Under the pieces are notes generated by a model. The model was not told the origin of the DNA. It saw nothing but the letters and a program-made list of their open reading frames with translations, and did no database searches. 64,000 bases of DNA from contig CAVVRF010000043.1 of NCBI GenBank assembly GCA_963750535.1, positions 1 through 64,000 on the forward strand. Reading direction: 5' to 3'. The DNA comes from JAKFWF01 sp963750535. Its GTDB lineage: Bacteria > Pseudomonadota > Alphaproteobacteria > Rhizobiales > Hyphomicrobiaceae. The position numbers and the translations under genes were made by a program. Positions 6,439-15,838 of this stretch are shown here, piece by piece. Each line of letters begins with the position of its first letter. The stretch's first letter is position 1.

Positions 6439-8532
6439 ATGGCATTCAGCGGCAACGGTGCGGCAGAGACACAGCCTGCGTCAGACATTTCGGTTCAACA
6501 TCACACGCTGCGACGCTCAAACGGCGAAGCGAACTCCGCCAACGGCAGGGGTGCTGACGAGCCGCTGTTTCGATTTACCGACAGACTGTTCCGCGCTCGG
6601 TCGCTCGCCGACATTTGCGATGCGGCTCTGGATGCGATCCGCGAGGCTTTGGGTTGCGAGCGGGCTTCGGTCCTCATCTTCGATGATGCCCACGTGATGC
6701 GCTTCGTCGCCTGGCGCAATCTTTCAAATGGTTATCGGCGGGCTGTCGAGGGCCACACTCCTTGGACGAAGGGGACGAAAGATCCGCAACCGATTTGCGT
6801 CGAGGATATTGACACGGCTGATCTTGCTGAAGCCCTGAGAGTAACGGTGAAGGCGGAGGGGATCGGTGCGTGCGCGTTCATACCGCTCGTCGCGAGGGGT
6901 CAACTCATCGGCAAGTTTATGACTTACTACGATGCGCCCCACGCATTCAGCAGGGCCGAGATCGACCTTGCCATCACCATTGCACGACAGCTTGGCTTCG
7001 GTATCGAAAGAATGCGCGCTGACGAAGCATTGCGTGAGAGCAAGGAACGCCTAGCGGCCGAACTTGATGCCACGCGACAGCTCCAGAACATTAGCACCCA
7101 ACTGATTCACGAGAACGATACCGAGGCCCTGTACGAAATGATTCTCGACGCCGCCGTGATCATCATGCGTTCCGATTTCGCCAGCATGCAAATGTTCCAC
7201 CCTGAGCGTGGCGAGCTCCAACTACTAGCTCACAGAGGTTTCGATCCTTCGTCAGTAGTTTTTTGGCAGTGGGTGCGACCGGGAGCAGGTTGCATCTGTG
7301 GCGCTGCACTGCACAGGCGCGAACGTGCGATTGTATCGGATGTAGAGTGCTGCGATTTCATGGCCGGAACCGCGAGCCTTGCGGCCTATCGCGAGGCGGG
7401 CATGCGCTCTATGCAATCTACGCCCCTGGTCTCCCGAACCGGCCGCTTGCTGGGCATGATTTCCACCCACTGGAGCAAAATACATCAATCGTCCGAACGT
7501 GACCTGCGGCTCTTAGATGTGCTGGCGCGGCAAGCTGCCGACCTGATCGAGCGCAGGCAAACAGAGCTGGTGGATCAGCGTTTGGCGGCTATCGTCGGCT
7601 CAACTCACAATTCGATCTTGAGCCTGGACTTGAACGGCATCATCACGACGTGGAATCACGGAGCCGAGCGGCTCTTCGGGTACACGGCTGCAGACGTCAT
7701 CGGCAAGTCGATAACTGTCGTGATCCCGATAGACCGTCACAATGAGGAGCCAGAGATACTTGAGCGGATTAAACGCGGTGAGCGGGTTGACCACTATGAG
7801 ACCATCCGTCTACGGAAGGACGGAACTCTGGTTGATATTTCGCTCAGCGTATCGCCGATTAAGGATGCCTCAGGCAACGTCGTTGGTGCTTCGAGGATTG
7901 GCCGCGACATCACCGAGCGCAAACAAGCGCAGAAACGTCAAGAGCTCCTGACCCAGGAGATCCATCACCGCACGAAGAACATCTTCTCGGTGGTGCAGGC
8001 GGTGGTGTCCAGAAGCTTCGCAGATAAGCGTACTGTCAAGGAAGCGGAGCAGGCCGTCCTCAGTCGCCTTCACTCGCTTGCCCAAACGCATGTCATGCTG
8101 ATCGACAAGGACTGGCAAGGCGCCGAAATGGCAGAAGTCGTACTTCGCGAGATGAGCCCTTATGCGGGTCGCTGCACGATGGAAGGGCCGACCATAGTTC
8201 TGAACGCAAAGGCGGCGCAGAACTTCGCGCTCGCGGTGCACGAGCTTGCGACCAATGCTGTGAAGTACGGCGCTCTATCCAATCAATTCGGTCGGGTCCA
8301 CATCAGTTGGTCGGTAAGGAAACCGAACGGTCATTACCAGTTCCAGTTCCAATGGCAGGAGCACGGTGGACCCCGAGTAAGCCCGCCGTCACGGAAAGGC
8401 TTCGGCAGCACCGTGCTTGAGCAGGTGATGTCTGAATATTTTGAAACGCCGCCCCAGATTGAGTTCGCTGCAGATGGTATTCGCTACGAAGTGATTGGCT
8501 CGTTGGATTCTATTGCGGCCCAAACCCACTAG
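6439..8532 (+). CDS. GAF-GAF-PAS HWE-family sensor histidine kinase
   Basis: A soluble sensor kinase of about 697 residues with no membrane segment. From the N-terminus it has a GAF domain (about residues 40-190), a second GAF domain (220-370), a PAS domain (385-500, with LSLDLNGIITTWNHGAERLF) and an HWE kinase core. The phospho-acceptor is in QEIHHRTKNIFSVVQAVVSR, about residue 508. The ATP-binding part shows HELATNAVKYGALS, the diagnostic WQEHGGP and a final GFGSTVLEQV. ATG 6439 or GTG 6433 both fit AGGAG at 6421; the frame is open to GTG 6418. There is no response regulator next to it. With an EcfG-like promoter upstream, an input into the general stress response is plausible but inferred. 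Confidence 0.9.
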   Translation: MAFSGNGAAETQPASDISVQHHTLRRSNGEANSANGRGADEPLFRFTDRLFRARSLADICDAALDAIREALGCERASVLIFDDAHVMRFVAWRNLSNGYRRAVEGHTPWTKGTKDPQPICVEDIDTADLAEALRVTVKAEGIGACAFIPLVARGQLIGKFMTYYDAPHAFSRAEIDLAITIARQLGFGIERMRADEALRESKERLAAELDATRQLQNISTQLIHENDTEALYEMILDAAVIIMRSDFASMQMFHPERGELQLLAHRGFDPSSVVFWQWVRPGAGCICGAALHRRERAIVSDVECCDFMAGTASLAAYREAGMRSMQSTPLVSRTGRLLGMISTHWSKIHQSSERDLRLLDVLARQAADLIERRQTELVDQRLAAIVGSTHNSILSLDLNGIITTWNHGAERLFGYTAADVIGKSITVVIPIDRHNEEPEILERIKRGERVDHYETIRLRKDGTLVDISLSVSPIKDASGNVVGASRIGRDITERKQAQKRQELLTQEIHHRTKNIFSVVQAVVSRSFADKRTVKEAEQAVLSRLHSLAQTHVMLIDKDWQGAEMAEVVLREMSPYAGRCTMEGPTIVLNAKAAQNFALAVHELATNAVKYGALSNQFGRVHISWSVRKPNGHYQFQFQWQEHGGPRVSPPSRKGFGSTVLEQVMSEYFETPPQIEFAADGIRYEVIGSLDSIAAQTH

Positions 8533-8944
8533 GTTAACCGTCTGCTGCCTCCGATCACCAGCGATGACACGCTACAGGATCAGCGAACACTGAGCTGTGA
8601 TCATTGTAGAATCATATGCGTATCTTGTAAGCGACGCGTACTTCCGTTGTTGGCACCTTTGCCCCGTGTGTATGGTCCGGCAGAAGCTGGAGGTTCAACA
8701 GAAGTGTTGTGCTCGGTCAGAGACTTACCGGGTCTGACCCAGGTATGGTCCGGCCGTGCGTTGCAAGAGGGATCGTCGATTTGGTGTCAGCGGCCTCGAC
8801 TTCTGCCGGAAAGCACGCATTGGTGTCGTCATGGGCAGGCGTCACAACGACCGCCGCCAGCAATAGGGCTCGCCTCGCGGAACGCGGGGCTTTGGGTGGT
8901 GGGAGCGCCGATAGGGGCGCGTCCTTGAACCCTCGGAGCCGACC
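8533..8944. other. Intergenic stretch before the recombinase cassette
   Basis: About 410 bases without a convincing gene. Short open frames here have no ribosome-binding site and no recognisable product. The motif tatggtccgg occurs twice (about 8669 and 8744). It may carry the cassette promoter or part of an attachment region; nothing further can be supported. Confidence 0.4.
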
Positions 8945-9310
8945 ATGACGACGATTGAAGCCCGCAACTCGACCGAGACCAAACGAGTCAAGTCCACGAC
9001 GTCCGCCAAAGGCGACAAACTGAAAAAGGGTGGAAGGTCTTCTTCGGCGCACACCATGCCAAACAAGGTGGATCCCAGCGACGAACTGCACACCGCGCGC
9101 ATCACAAAACACGATCGCATCCTGACACTACTGAGCCGACGCGACGGCGCCACGATCCCGGAAATCATGGAGGCCTCCGGCTGGCAACAGCACAGCGTAC
9201 GCGGCTTCCTCGCAGGGACCGTCAAGAAGAGGCTTGGCTTCACACTCACCTCGTCAAAGACGGCGGGAGAGCCGCGCCGTTACCGCGTTGAAGTCAAGCG
9301 CAGTCGCTGA
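8945..9310 (+). CDS. DUF3489 domain protein
   Basis: A 121-residue basic protein with a low-complexity N-terminus. The C-terminal DUF3489 region includes TKHDRILTLLSRRDGATIPE and IMEASGWQQHSVRGFLAGTV, a winged-helix-like fold. It is the first gene of a three-gene cassette (DUF3489, DUF2924, large serine recombinase) seen repeatedly in alphaproteobacterial mobile regions. The spacing to the next gene is two bases. It probably helps recombination or its control; no direct evidence of function is visible. Confidence 0.85.
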   Translation: MTTIEARNSTETKRVKSTTSAKGDKLKKGGRSSSAHTMPNKVDPSDELHTARITKHDRILTLLSRRDGATIPEIMEASGWQQHSVRGFLAGTVKKRLGFTLTSSKTAGEPRRYRVEVKRSR

Positions 9311-9312
9311 CC

Positions 9313-9798
9313 ATGGATGCGTCGTTACAGACTGATCTCGAAGCCAAGCTGACGGCGATCGAGAAACATGGACTCCCGGAACTGCGAACAGAATGGCGGC
9401 GGCTTTATCGAAAGCCGCCGCCACACAGGCTCAGTCGTGATCTCCTTATCCGCGGCATCGCCTATAAGATCCAGGAGACCGTCCACGGCGGCCTTTCGAA
9501 ACCGACCCTGCGGCGTCTCACAATCTTGTCTGATCAAACAGCCTCAGGAGCCGGAAAAAAGCTTGATCGGCAGGCCGCTTTCAAGCCCGGAACGAAGCTC
9601 CTGCGCGAGTGGAACGGAACTACCCACGAGGTTCAAGTGTTGGTCGACGGCTTCGAATGGCGGGGGCAGACTTACGCTTCCTTGAGCAAGATCGCAAAGG
9701 CGATCACTGGCGCCCATTGGTCCGGCCCACGGTTCTTCGGTTTGAGAACGCGAACTCAATCTCCGGTCGCCCGCTTGCGGGAGAGCAAGAATGACTAA
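9313..9798 (+). CDS. DUF2924 domain protein
   Basis: A 161-residue protein of the DUF2924 family, with ELRTEWRRLYRKPPPHRLSR near the N-terminus and a C-terminal half containing YASLSKIAKAITGAHWSGPR, FFGL. The family is almost always found directly before large serine recombinases. Here it overlaps the recombinase start by eight bases, which indicates translational coupling. Likely an accessory DNA-binding factor; that role is inferred from context. Confidence 0.88.
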   Translation: MDASLQTDLEAKLTAIEKHGLPELRTEWRRLYRKPPPHRLSRDLLIRGIAYKIQETVHGGLSKPTLRRLTILSDQTASGAGKKLDRQAAFKPGTKLLREWNGTTHEVQVLVDGFEWRGQTYASLSKIAKAITGAHWSGPRFFGLRTRTQSPVARLRESKND

Positions 9799-11522
9799 CG
9801 CCCCGGCCTCGACGAAAGTGCAGCGCTTGCGGTGCGCTATCTATACGCGAAAATCATCGGACGAGGGGCTGGAGCAGGATTTCAACTCGCTCGATGCGCA
9901 ACGAGAGGCCTGCGAGGCTTATGTCCAGAGCCAACGCCATGCCGGCTGGATTGCACTTCCTGAGATGTACGATGACGGAGGCATTTCCGGAGCAACGCTC
10001 GAACGGCCGTCGCTTCAACGGCTTTTCAAGGACGTCTGTGCCGGTAAGGTCGATTGCGTTGTTGTCTATAAAGTTGATCGCCTGACCCGATCCCTTGCTG
10101 ACTTCGCCAAGATCGTCGAGATTTTCGATGCCGCATCAGTGTCCTTCGTATCGGTGACGCAGCAATTCAACACGACCTCGTCCATGGGGCGCCTGACGCT
10201 CAACGTGCTTCTTTCCTTCGCACAATTCGAGCGCGAAATCGCCGGCGAACGCATTCGCGACAAGATCGCGGCGTCCAAAAAGAAGGGCATGTGGATGGGC
10301 GGCTGCCCGCCACTCGGATATGATGTGCGCGACAGGAAGCTCGTCATCGCGCCGCACGAGGCAGAAACCGTGCAGGCATATCTTTCGGCGTTACCTCGAA
10401 CTCGGTGCAGTGTCCGCCTTGAGGGATGACCTCAGACAGCAGGGAATTACCTCGAAATTTCGGACCGACAAGAACGGCAGATCGACGGGCGGAAAGCCGT
10501 TTGCCCGCGGCGCCATTTATCACCTACTCAAAAATCGGATCTACCTTGGCGAGATCGTCCACAAGGGGTCGTCATATCCTGGCGAGCACCCGCCCATCGT
10601 AGATCAAACCCTCTGGGACGCGGTCGCAAAACAGCTCGATGACAACACCCATGACCACAAGACTTCTGCGAGAGCGCAGGAACCAAGCCTTCTGACGGGG
10701 CTGGTATTCGATGACGCTGGCAGCCGCCTCACGCCCAGTCATGCCGTCAAAGCGGGTAAGCGCTACCGGTACTACGTTTCCAAGACCCTCATCACGGGAA
10801 CGCGGGCCGCGTCGCCGGCCGGCCGAAGGCTCCCCGCCAATGATATCGAAGGCCTCGTCCTGAATACGATCGGAGATTTTTTCAAATCAGGCCCGAGTGT
10901 TCTCGATGCATTATCAGGAGCAGACTTCAACGAGCTTTCGAAGGAACAGGCCCTAACAAGCGCTGCAAAACTTGCGAATGACTGGGTTCAGCTGCCGTCC
11001 GCATCGCGCAGGGCCCTTGTCCGCAGGCTCGTACGCCGCGTCGTTGTTCAGGCAGAACACGTCGATGTCGAAATCAACCGGCAACAGGTCTTCGAATTCC
11101 TGCGCCGGCCTGATGTGCTGGAACCCAGCATTCGATCTGATGATGGGCACACCGAAAACAGCTTCGTCATCAAAGTGGACGCCGCACTGAAACGAGCAGG
11201 CCAAGGCATGAGGCTCGTCGTGCGCGACACGCCAGCCAAAGCTCCAAACACCACCCTCATCAATTTGTTCGTCAAGGCGTTCGATATCCGAGACAAGATA
11301 CTCAATGGCAACGGCGAGAGCATCGAAGCGGCGGCGCGGCGCATCAAAACGAATGCGAACTACATCACCGCGCTTCTTCGCATCAGCTTCCTTGCGCCCG
11401 ACATCGTCACAGCAGTCCTCGACGGGCGCCATCCCGTCACGCTGACGGCGAAGAACTTCATCACCAAGACCCATACGCTGCCGCGCGAGTGGTCGATGCA
11501 GCGGCGTCATCTCGGTTTTTGA
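9791..11522 (+). pseudogene. Large serine recombinase, frameshifted
   Basis: The N-terminal resolvase/invertase domain is clear. It has RCAIYTRKSSDEGLEQDFNS with the catalytic serine in the KSS segment, and later FAQFEREIAGERIRDKIAAS. This frame ends at 10429. The next frame continues HIFRRYLELGAVSALRDDLR through the recombinase domain (GAIYHLLKNRIYLGEIVHKG) to 11522. An extra G at 10375-10376 explains the break; restoring it gives about 577 residues, normal for the family. Such enzymes integrate or excise mobile DNA. It ends about 275 bases from a tRNA-Gln gene. Because the defect is one base, a sequencing error cannot be excluded. Confidence 0.85.
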
Positions 11523-11797
11523 GGTGCGTATTGCTGGCGCTCGTTTCAACGTCGTGCAGTCACGCTCGGCGTCGAGGGAACGGCGCTTCAATTTTCGCGT
11601 AGGATCTTGCCCACTCCCGCACCTCAAAAAGGGGCACAAGAGATAACGGCACCCTGTTGTCCAAGAACTCCCGCTACGTGAGGTCTCTCATCGCGGCTCG
11701 GCCGCTCGGCAAACGTGCTAACCTGGCGAAATCAGGGACGGTTTCGCGAAGCGGCAAGTCGATAAATATCGTTTAATATCAATGGGTTAAACAGTGG

Positions 11798-11870
11798 CTG
11801 GGGCGCCAGGATTTCGAACCTGGGAATGGTGGAATCAAAATCCACTGCCTTACCACTTGGCGACGCCCCA
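11798..11870 (-). tRNA. tRNA-Gln (UUG)
   Basis: The minus strand folds as a complete tRNA. The acceptor stem is TGGGGCG/CGCCCCA with discriminator G. The D-arm is GCCAAGTGGTAAGGC and the anticodon arm is GTGGATTTTGATTCCAC with TTG anticodon. The T-arm contains GGTTCGAAATCC. CCA is encoded (complement at 11795-11797). The decayed accessory region ends immediately before it, so it may be a boundary of an old insertion. Confidence 0.95.
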
Positions 11871-11985
11871 TGACTTGCCGGGCGCGCAGGGCGGTCCGAC
11901 TTGCGGGCCGGACCATAGTCGAGCTTGGCGCTGGCCGCAATGGCATGCTTCTCGATCGCACTGAAACAGGTAATAATATGGAAAA

Positions 11986-12510
11986 TCAGGCGGTTGAACC
12001 GAGCCGGCGAAAAGCACCGCGCAGATAGATCAAGGGATCGGCGGCTTCCCTTGCGGCGGCGGCGACGACGCGGCCGATGAAGATCGTGTGGGTCGCGAAT
12101 ACATGTTCCTGCGTCACCTCGCAGTCGAAGGTCGCCACGGCATCGAGGAGCGTCGGCGCTCCGGTCGCCAGCGTCGCCCACACTCCATCGGCAAAGCGAG
12201 CCTCGCCCTTGACGCCGGAACGCCCGGCGAACCGCCCGGCGACATCTGCCTGGTCGTCGGCCAGAAGGTTGACCGAGAAGCTGCCGTTGAGGCTGATGAC
12301 GTCGTGGGCGCTTGCCGTGCGGTTCACGCAAACGAGCAGCGTCGGCGGCTCGTCGGACAGCGAGCACACCGCGGTAGCGGTAAGGCCGAAGCGATGGCCC
12401 GGAGCGCCGGTCGCGATCACCGTCACGGCGCCCGCGAGATGGCGCATGGCGGCGCGGAACTCGCTTGCTGCAATGGCCGGTTGCTGTGTCGGCCGCAAAG
12501 TCTCGGTCAA
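11986..12510 (-). CDS. Flavin reductase family protein
   Basis: A 174-residue flavin reductase domain protein (HpaC/NtaB-like) that would reduce FMN with NAD(P)H. The start is typical (AASEFRAAMRHLAGAVTVIA), with the FMN-site region FGLTATAVCSLSDEPPTLLV and CVNRTASAHDVI and the conserved tail. It lies just downstream of an FMN-dependent monooxygenase on the same strand with about 50 bases between. The two are likely partners of a two-component monooxygenase, with this protein supplying FMNH2. The substrate is unknown. Confidence 0.88.
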   Translation of the reverse strand: MTETLRPTQQPAIAASEFRAAMRHLAGAVTVIATGAPGHRFGLTATAVCSLSDEPPTLLVCVNRTASAHDVISLNGSFSVNLLADDQADVAGRFAGRSGVKGEARFADGVWATLATGAPTLLDAVATFDCEVTQEHVFATHTIFIGRVVAAAAREAADPLIYLRGAFRRLGSTA

Positions 12511-12558
12511 GCTGGTATCTCCCAGGCGCTGGCGCCAGCCTGGCCGAGGCTTGCCACA

Positions 12559-13926
12559 TCAGCCGCCGGATTTCCAGTCGCCGACGGTGGCCTTGGCGAG
12601 CCCCAGGTGATCGCGTAGCGTCTTGCCGGTGTAGGATTTGCGGAACAGCCCGCGCCGCTGCAGCTCCGGCACCACCAGCCGCACGAAGTCCTCGTACGAG
12701 CCGGGCAGATGTGTGCCGGCAACCACGAAGCCGTCGCAGGCCTCGGCCGTGAACCACTCCTCCATCCTGTCGGCGATGTCCTTCGGGCCGCCGACGAACA
12801 GCGGGAACTCGCGGATCGTACCGCGGCTCGAGACCTCCACGAAATCGCGAACGGTCGGGTTCGTTTTGCCGGAGGTCGCCACGACACGGTCGCGGATCGC
12901 CTGCAGGCCGCCGATCGATTTCAGCTCCTGATCGCTGAAGGCATCGTCCATCGCCTTCGAGGCGAAGTCGAAGTTGAGCACCTCCGACAGCAGGGCCAGC
13001 GCGTCGACCGGCTTGGCGAGCTTGTCGATGACCTCCATCTTGGCTTCCGCGATGGCACGCGTCTCACCGGTGATGACGTAGATGGCCGGCGCGACCTTGA
13101 CGTGAGCCGGGCTGCGGCCGCACTTGGCGACCTGCTCCTTGAAGCTGGCGTAAACCTTCTTGCCCGCCGCCACGTTCGGGTAGATCGTGAAAACAAGCTC
13201 GCCCCAACGCGCGGCAAAGCGCTGGCCACGCCCCGATTGCCCGGCCTGGATCAGCACCGGGCGGCCCTGGGGCGACCGCGGCACGGTGAACGGTCCTCGA
13301 CTGCGGAACCACTTGCCTTCGAACTCCAGCCGGCGGACCTTGCTCGGGTCGGCGAACCGCCCGCTAACGCGATCGGCGACGATGGCGTCGTCGTCCCAGC
13401 TGTCCCAATGGCCGAGCACGACCTCCATGAACTCGTCGGCGCGATCGTAGCGCAGATCGTGCTCCGGGTGCTCCATGTGGCTGAAGTTGCGCGCCTCGCT
13501 GGTGTTGAGCGACGTCACGACGTTCCAGGCGACCCGGCCGCCGGTCATCAGATCCATGGTCTGGAACACGCGGGCGACATGGAACGGCTCGTAGTAGGTG
13601 GTCGAGTAGGTCGAGCCGAGACCGAGCCTCTCGGTCGCGGCGCCCATTACGGTGAGGATGGTGGAGGGGTCCATTTTGACCACCCGGATCCCGTTCTCGA
13701 CGGCGGCGCGATAGTCATCCCCGAGAATATCCGGCAGCGCCAGCCGATCGTCGAAGAAGGCGAGATCGAAACAGCCCGATTCGAGCGCACTGGCGATGCG
13801 CCTGTAGTACGTCGGCGACAGGAAGTCGGGCGCAGTCGCCGGGTGACGCCACGAGCCGACATAGTTGGAGCAGTTCTGGGCTTGCAGGAACCCGATCAGG
13901 GTCATCTGTCGCGGTGCTGCGGCCAT
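12559..13926 (-). CDS. NtaA/SnaA/DszA-family FMN-dependent monooxygenase
   Basis: A luciferase-like TIM-barrel monooxygenase of about 455 residues, the usual length of the NtaA/SnaA/DszA group. It begins RQMTLIGFLQAQNCSNYVGS. It contains the group's YSTTYYEPFHVARVFQTMDL and GGRVAWNVVTSLNTSEARNF segments and, later, VLIQAGQSGRGQRFAARWGE. ATG 13926 has AGGGGG nine bases upstream; the frame opens at 13935. Members use FMNH2 from a partner reductase (here probably 11986-12510) to oxidise chelators, sulfur compounds or pristinamycin. The precise substrate cannot be told. Confidence 0.88.
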   Translation of the reverse strand: MAAAPRQMTLIGFLQAQNCSNYVGSWRHPATAPDFLSPTYYRRIASALESGCFDLAFFDDRLALPDILGDDYRAAVENGIRVVKMDPSTILTVMGAATERLGLGSTYSTTYYEPFHVARVFQTMDLMTGGRVAWNVVTSLNTSEARNFSHMEHPEHDLRYDRADEFMEVVLGHWDSWDDDAIVADRVSGRFADPSKVRRLEFEGKWFRSRGPFTVPRSPQGRPVLIQAGQSGRGQRFAARWGELVFTIYPNVAAGKKVYASFKEQVAKCGRSPAHVKVAPAIYVITGETRAIAEAKMEVIDKLAKPVDALALLSEVLNFDFASKAMDDAFSDQELKSIGGLQAIRDRVVATSGKTNPTVRDFVEVSSRGTIREFPLFVGGPKDIADRMEEWFTAEACDGFVVAGTHLPGSYEDFVRLVVPELQRRGLFRKSYTGKTLRDHLGLAKATVGDWKSGG

Positions 13927-14026
13927 GTCTCGCATCCCCCTGTGAATTTATCGTTGGGAGGCATGATGACAGACGCGCCAGCCGGCACAACCGCGTGCAG
14001 CGCATGCAAGGTGCGGCAAAAACGGA

Positions 14027-14497
14027 TCAGAGCTCGAGCACGAGGCAGGTGGTCGTGCCGGTGGCGAGCAGCCGGCCCCGGCTGTCGGTCAGTCGGCCTT
14101 CGGCGGTAGCGACCCGCCGGCCGGAGGACACGACCGTGCCTACCGCCTGCACGGTGCCGGTCTCGGCAGTGATGCCGCGCACAAGGCTGACCTTGAACTC
14201 GAGCGTCGTGTAGCCGAGGCCGCGTGCCAGCGTCGACTGCACCGCGCAAGCCATGCAGCTGTCGAGCAGCGTCGCGGCGTAGCCGCCGTGCACCGAGCCG
14301 ATCGGATTGTAGTGGGCGTGCCCCGGATGTCCCTCGAACGTGGCCGTACCCTTGCCGACCGCGATGAGCGCGAAGTCGAGCGTGACGCTGATCGGCGGCC
14401 GCGGCAACCGTCCGTCGGCGATCGATTGCAGGAACTCAAGCCCGCTCATCGCCTTCATCGTGTCGGCCGGAACCACTCCAACCTTCGGCTCGGACAT
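14027..14497 (-). CDS. PaaI-family hotdog thioesterase
   Basis: A single hotdog domain of 156 residues with the PaaI-type signature HYNPIGSVHGGYAATLLDSC, where HGG and the following acidic/Asp residue mark the active-site helix. It hydrolyses an acyl-CoA thioester; the acyl group is unknown. The chosen ATG (14497) has GGAGAG six bases upstream; the ATG three codons earlier overlaps that site. It is divergent from a MarR-type regulator across a perfect 12-bp palindrome, so it is probably controlled by that regulator. Confidence 0.85.
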   Translation of the reverse strand: MSEPKVGVVPADTMKAMSGLEFLQSIADGRLPRPPISVTLDFALIAVGKGTATFEGHPGHAHYNPIGSVHGGYAATLLDSCMACAVQSTLARGLGYTTLEFKVSLVRGITAETGTVQAVGTVVSSGRRVATAEGRLTDSRGRLLATGTTTCLVLEL

Positions 14498-14521
14498 GGG
14501 CATCTCTCCAATTGCTGCATT

Positions 14522-14533
14522 TACACGCGTGTA
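14522..14533. promoter_or_regulatory. Perfect palindrome TACACGCGTGTA, candidate MarR operator
   Basis: TACACGCGTGTA is its own reverse complement and lies in the 58-base gap between the divergent thioesterase (start 14497) and marR-like gene (start 14556). A second TTACAC half site follows at about 14535-14540. MarR dimers normally bind palindromes in exactly this position. A binding test is lacking, so this is inference from position and symmetry. Confidence 0.6.
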
Positions 14534-14555
14534 TTTACACGATATCTGTTGCGGC

Positions 14556-15020
14556 ATGTCCAGAGAGAAGTCGTCCGGCAGGGAAGGGGATTGCGCGAGG
14601 GAGCGCCGCCTGCCGTCGTGCTCGCTTTACCGGCTGCGCATGGCGACCCGGCGCGCCACCCGCCTCTATGACGAGATCATGCAGCCCGCGGGCCTCGGCG
14701 CCGCGCAATTCGGCGTGTTGATGACGCTCGAGCATCGCGCCGGCGCGACGGTGACCGACCTGGCGCGCGCTCTCGACATGGATCGCACGACGTTGACCAG
14801 AAACCTGCAGCCACTCGTTCGCTCGGGCCTGGCTGCGCTTTCGGCAGGTGCCGACAAACGCTCGCGCAGCGTCCAGTTGACCGACGAAGGCCGCCGCCGG
14901 CTGACGATCGCTCGGCAGCTCTGGCGCAAGGCGCAAAATGCCGTCACCGAAAGCCTGGGTGCGGCCGAGACCAAGGCGCTGAACGAGCTGCTGGCCGTTG
15001 CGATCGAGCGGCTGCCTTGA
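14556..15020 (+). CDS. MarR-family transcriptional regulator
   Basis: A winged-helix regulator of 154 residues from ATG 14556. The family core is evident: GLGAAQFGVLMTLEHRAGAT, VTDLARALDMDRTTLTRNLQ (recognition helix) and GLAALSAGADKRSRSVQLTD (wing, with the conserved DxRS). It is divergent from a PaaI-type thioesterase and probably represses both genes by binding the intervening palindrome until a small, perhaps CoA-linked or phenolic, ligand binds. The ligand is not deducible. Confidence 0.88.
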   Translation: MSREKSSGREGDCARERRLPSCSLYRLRMATRRATRLYDEIMQPAGLGAAQFGVLMTLEHRAGATVTDLARALDMDRTTLTRNLQPLVRSGLAALSAGADKRSRSVQLTDEGRRRLTIARQLWRKAQNAVTESLGAAETKALNELLAVAIERLP

Positions 15021-15160
15021 ATACGCTGCATTCGAGGGGGCATCGCCACGCAGGTCACCGTGCGGGATGCCTGCTGGAATGGTGCGATTGCTTGCTCGCG
15101 GTCATTGGCGCCGTGATGCAGCGCTCTGCGCCGGCGGTCCGGCACATCTTGCCGGGCCGA

Positions 15161-15652
15161 TCAGCCGCGAGCGGTGCCCTTCGCCTTTTCCTTTGCGAAG
15201 GATAGCGGCAGGGCGCTGGTGCACTTGATCTGCTCCATCGCAAACGCCGAGGAGACGTTCGACAACTCGATCTTCGAGATCAGCTTCTTGTAGAAGACAT
15301 CGTACGAGGCGATGTCGGGCACGACCACGCGCAAGAGATAGTCGACGGCGCCGCTCATCCGGTAGAACTCGACCACCTCCGGGAATTCGACGATGACCCG
15401 GTGGAACTCCTCGAGCCAGCTCAGCGCGTGCCGATTGGTCGAGATCGAGACGAACACCGTAACGCCGGCCTCGACTGATTTGGGGTCGAGCAGGGCGACG
15501 CGGCGCTGAATGACGCCTGCCTCCTCCATCTTCTGAATTCGGCGCCAGCAGGGAGTGGTCGATAGACCGACCGACTTGCCGATCTCGGCAACCGGCAGTG
15601 TGCAATCGGCCTGGAGAATCTCCAGGATCTTCAAGTCCATCTCATCGAGCAT
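15161..15652 (-). CDS. Lrp/AsnC-family transcriptional regulator
   Basis: A 163-residue regulator with the Lrp/AsnC architecture. The N-terminal helix-turn-helix is MDLKILEILQADCTLPVAEI and GLSTTPCWRRIQKMEEAGVI. A C-terminal RAM/AsnC ligand domain ends with SSAFAMEQIKCTSALPL. The group typically senses an amino acid. It is divergent from the DUF442 gene with about 185 bases between them, room for a shared operator. The regulated target could be that gene or itself. Confidence 0.9.
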   Translation of the reverse strand: MLDEMDLKILEILQADCTLPVAEIGKSVGLSTTPCWRRIQKMEEAGVIQRRVALLDPKSVEAGVTVFVSISTNRHALSWLEEFHRVIVEFPEVVEFYRMSGAVDYLLRVVVPDIASYDVFYKKLISKIELSNVSSAFAMEQIKCTSALPLSFAKEKAKGTARG

Positions 15653-15838
15653 GAAGGCACCAAGCTATTGGAATGACATTTTCAATTGACCCCAAGAACC
15701 GACAATGCAGTTCGCCTAGGCGTCGCGTCAATCGAGAGCATAGAATTTGTTTTCGCTGCATAGCTCGTTTGCGCTTGGCATCTGCCCGCCGGATGCACAT
15801 ATTCGCTCACACCGCCGTTGCGACCGGAGATTGTGGCG

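Noticed and set aside
9791..11522. Site-specific integration of the recombinase into the tRNA-Gln gene
   Set aside because: Large serine recombinases seldom use tRNA 3' ends, and I see no duplicated tRNA 3' end on the left side. Kept only as a neighbourhood note.
12709..14109. A 466-codon plus-strand open frame
   Set aside because: Antisense to the FMN-dependent monooxygenase, which has clear family motifs; the reverse frame is His/Arg/Asp-rich and featureless.
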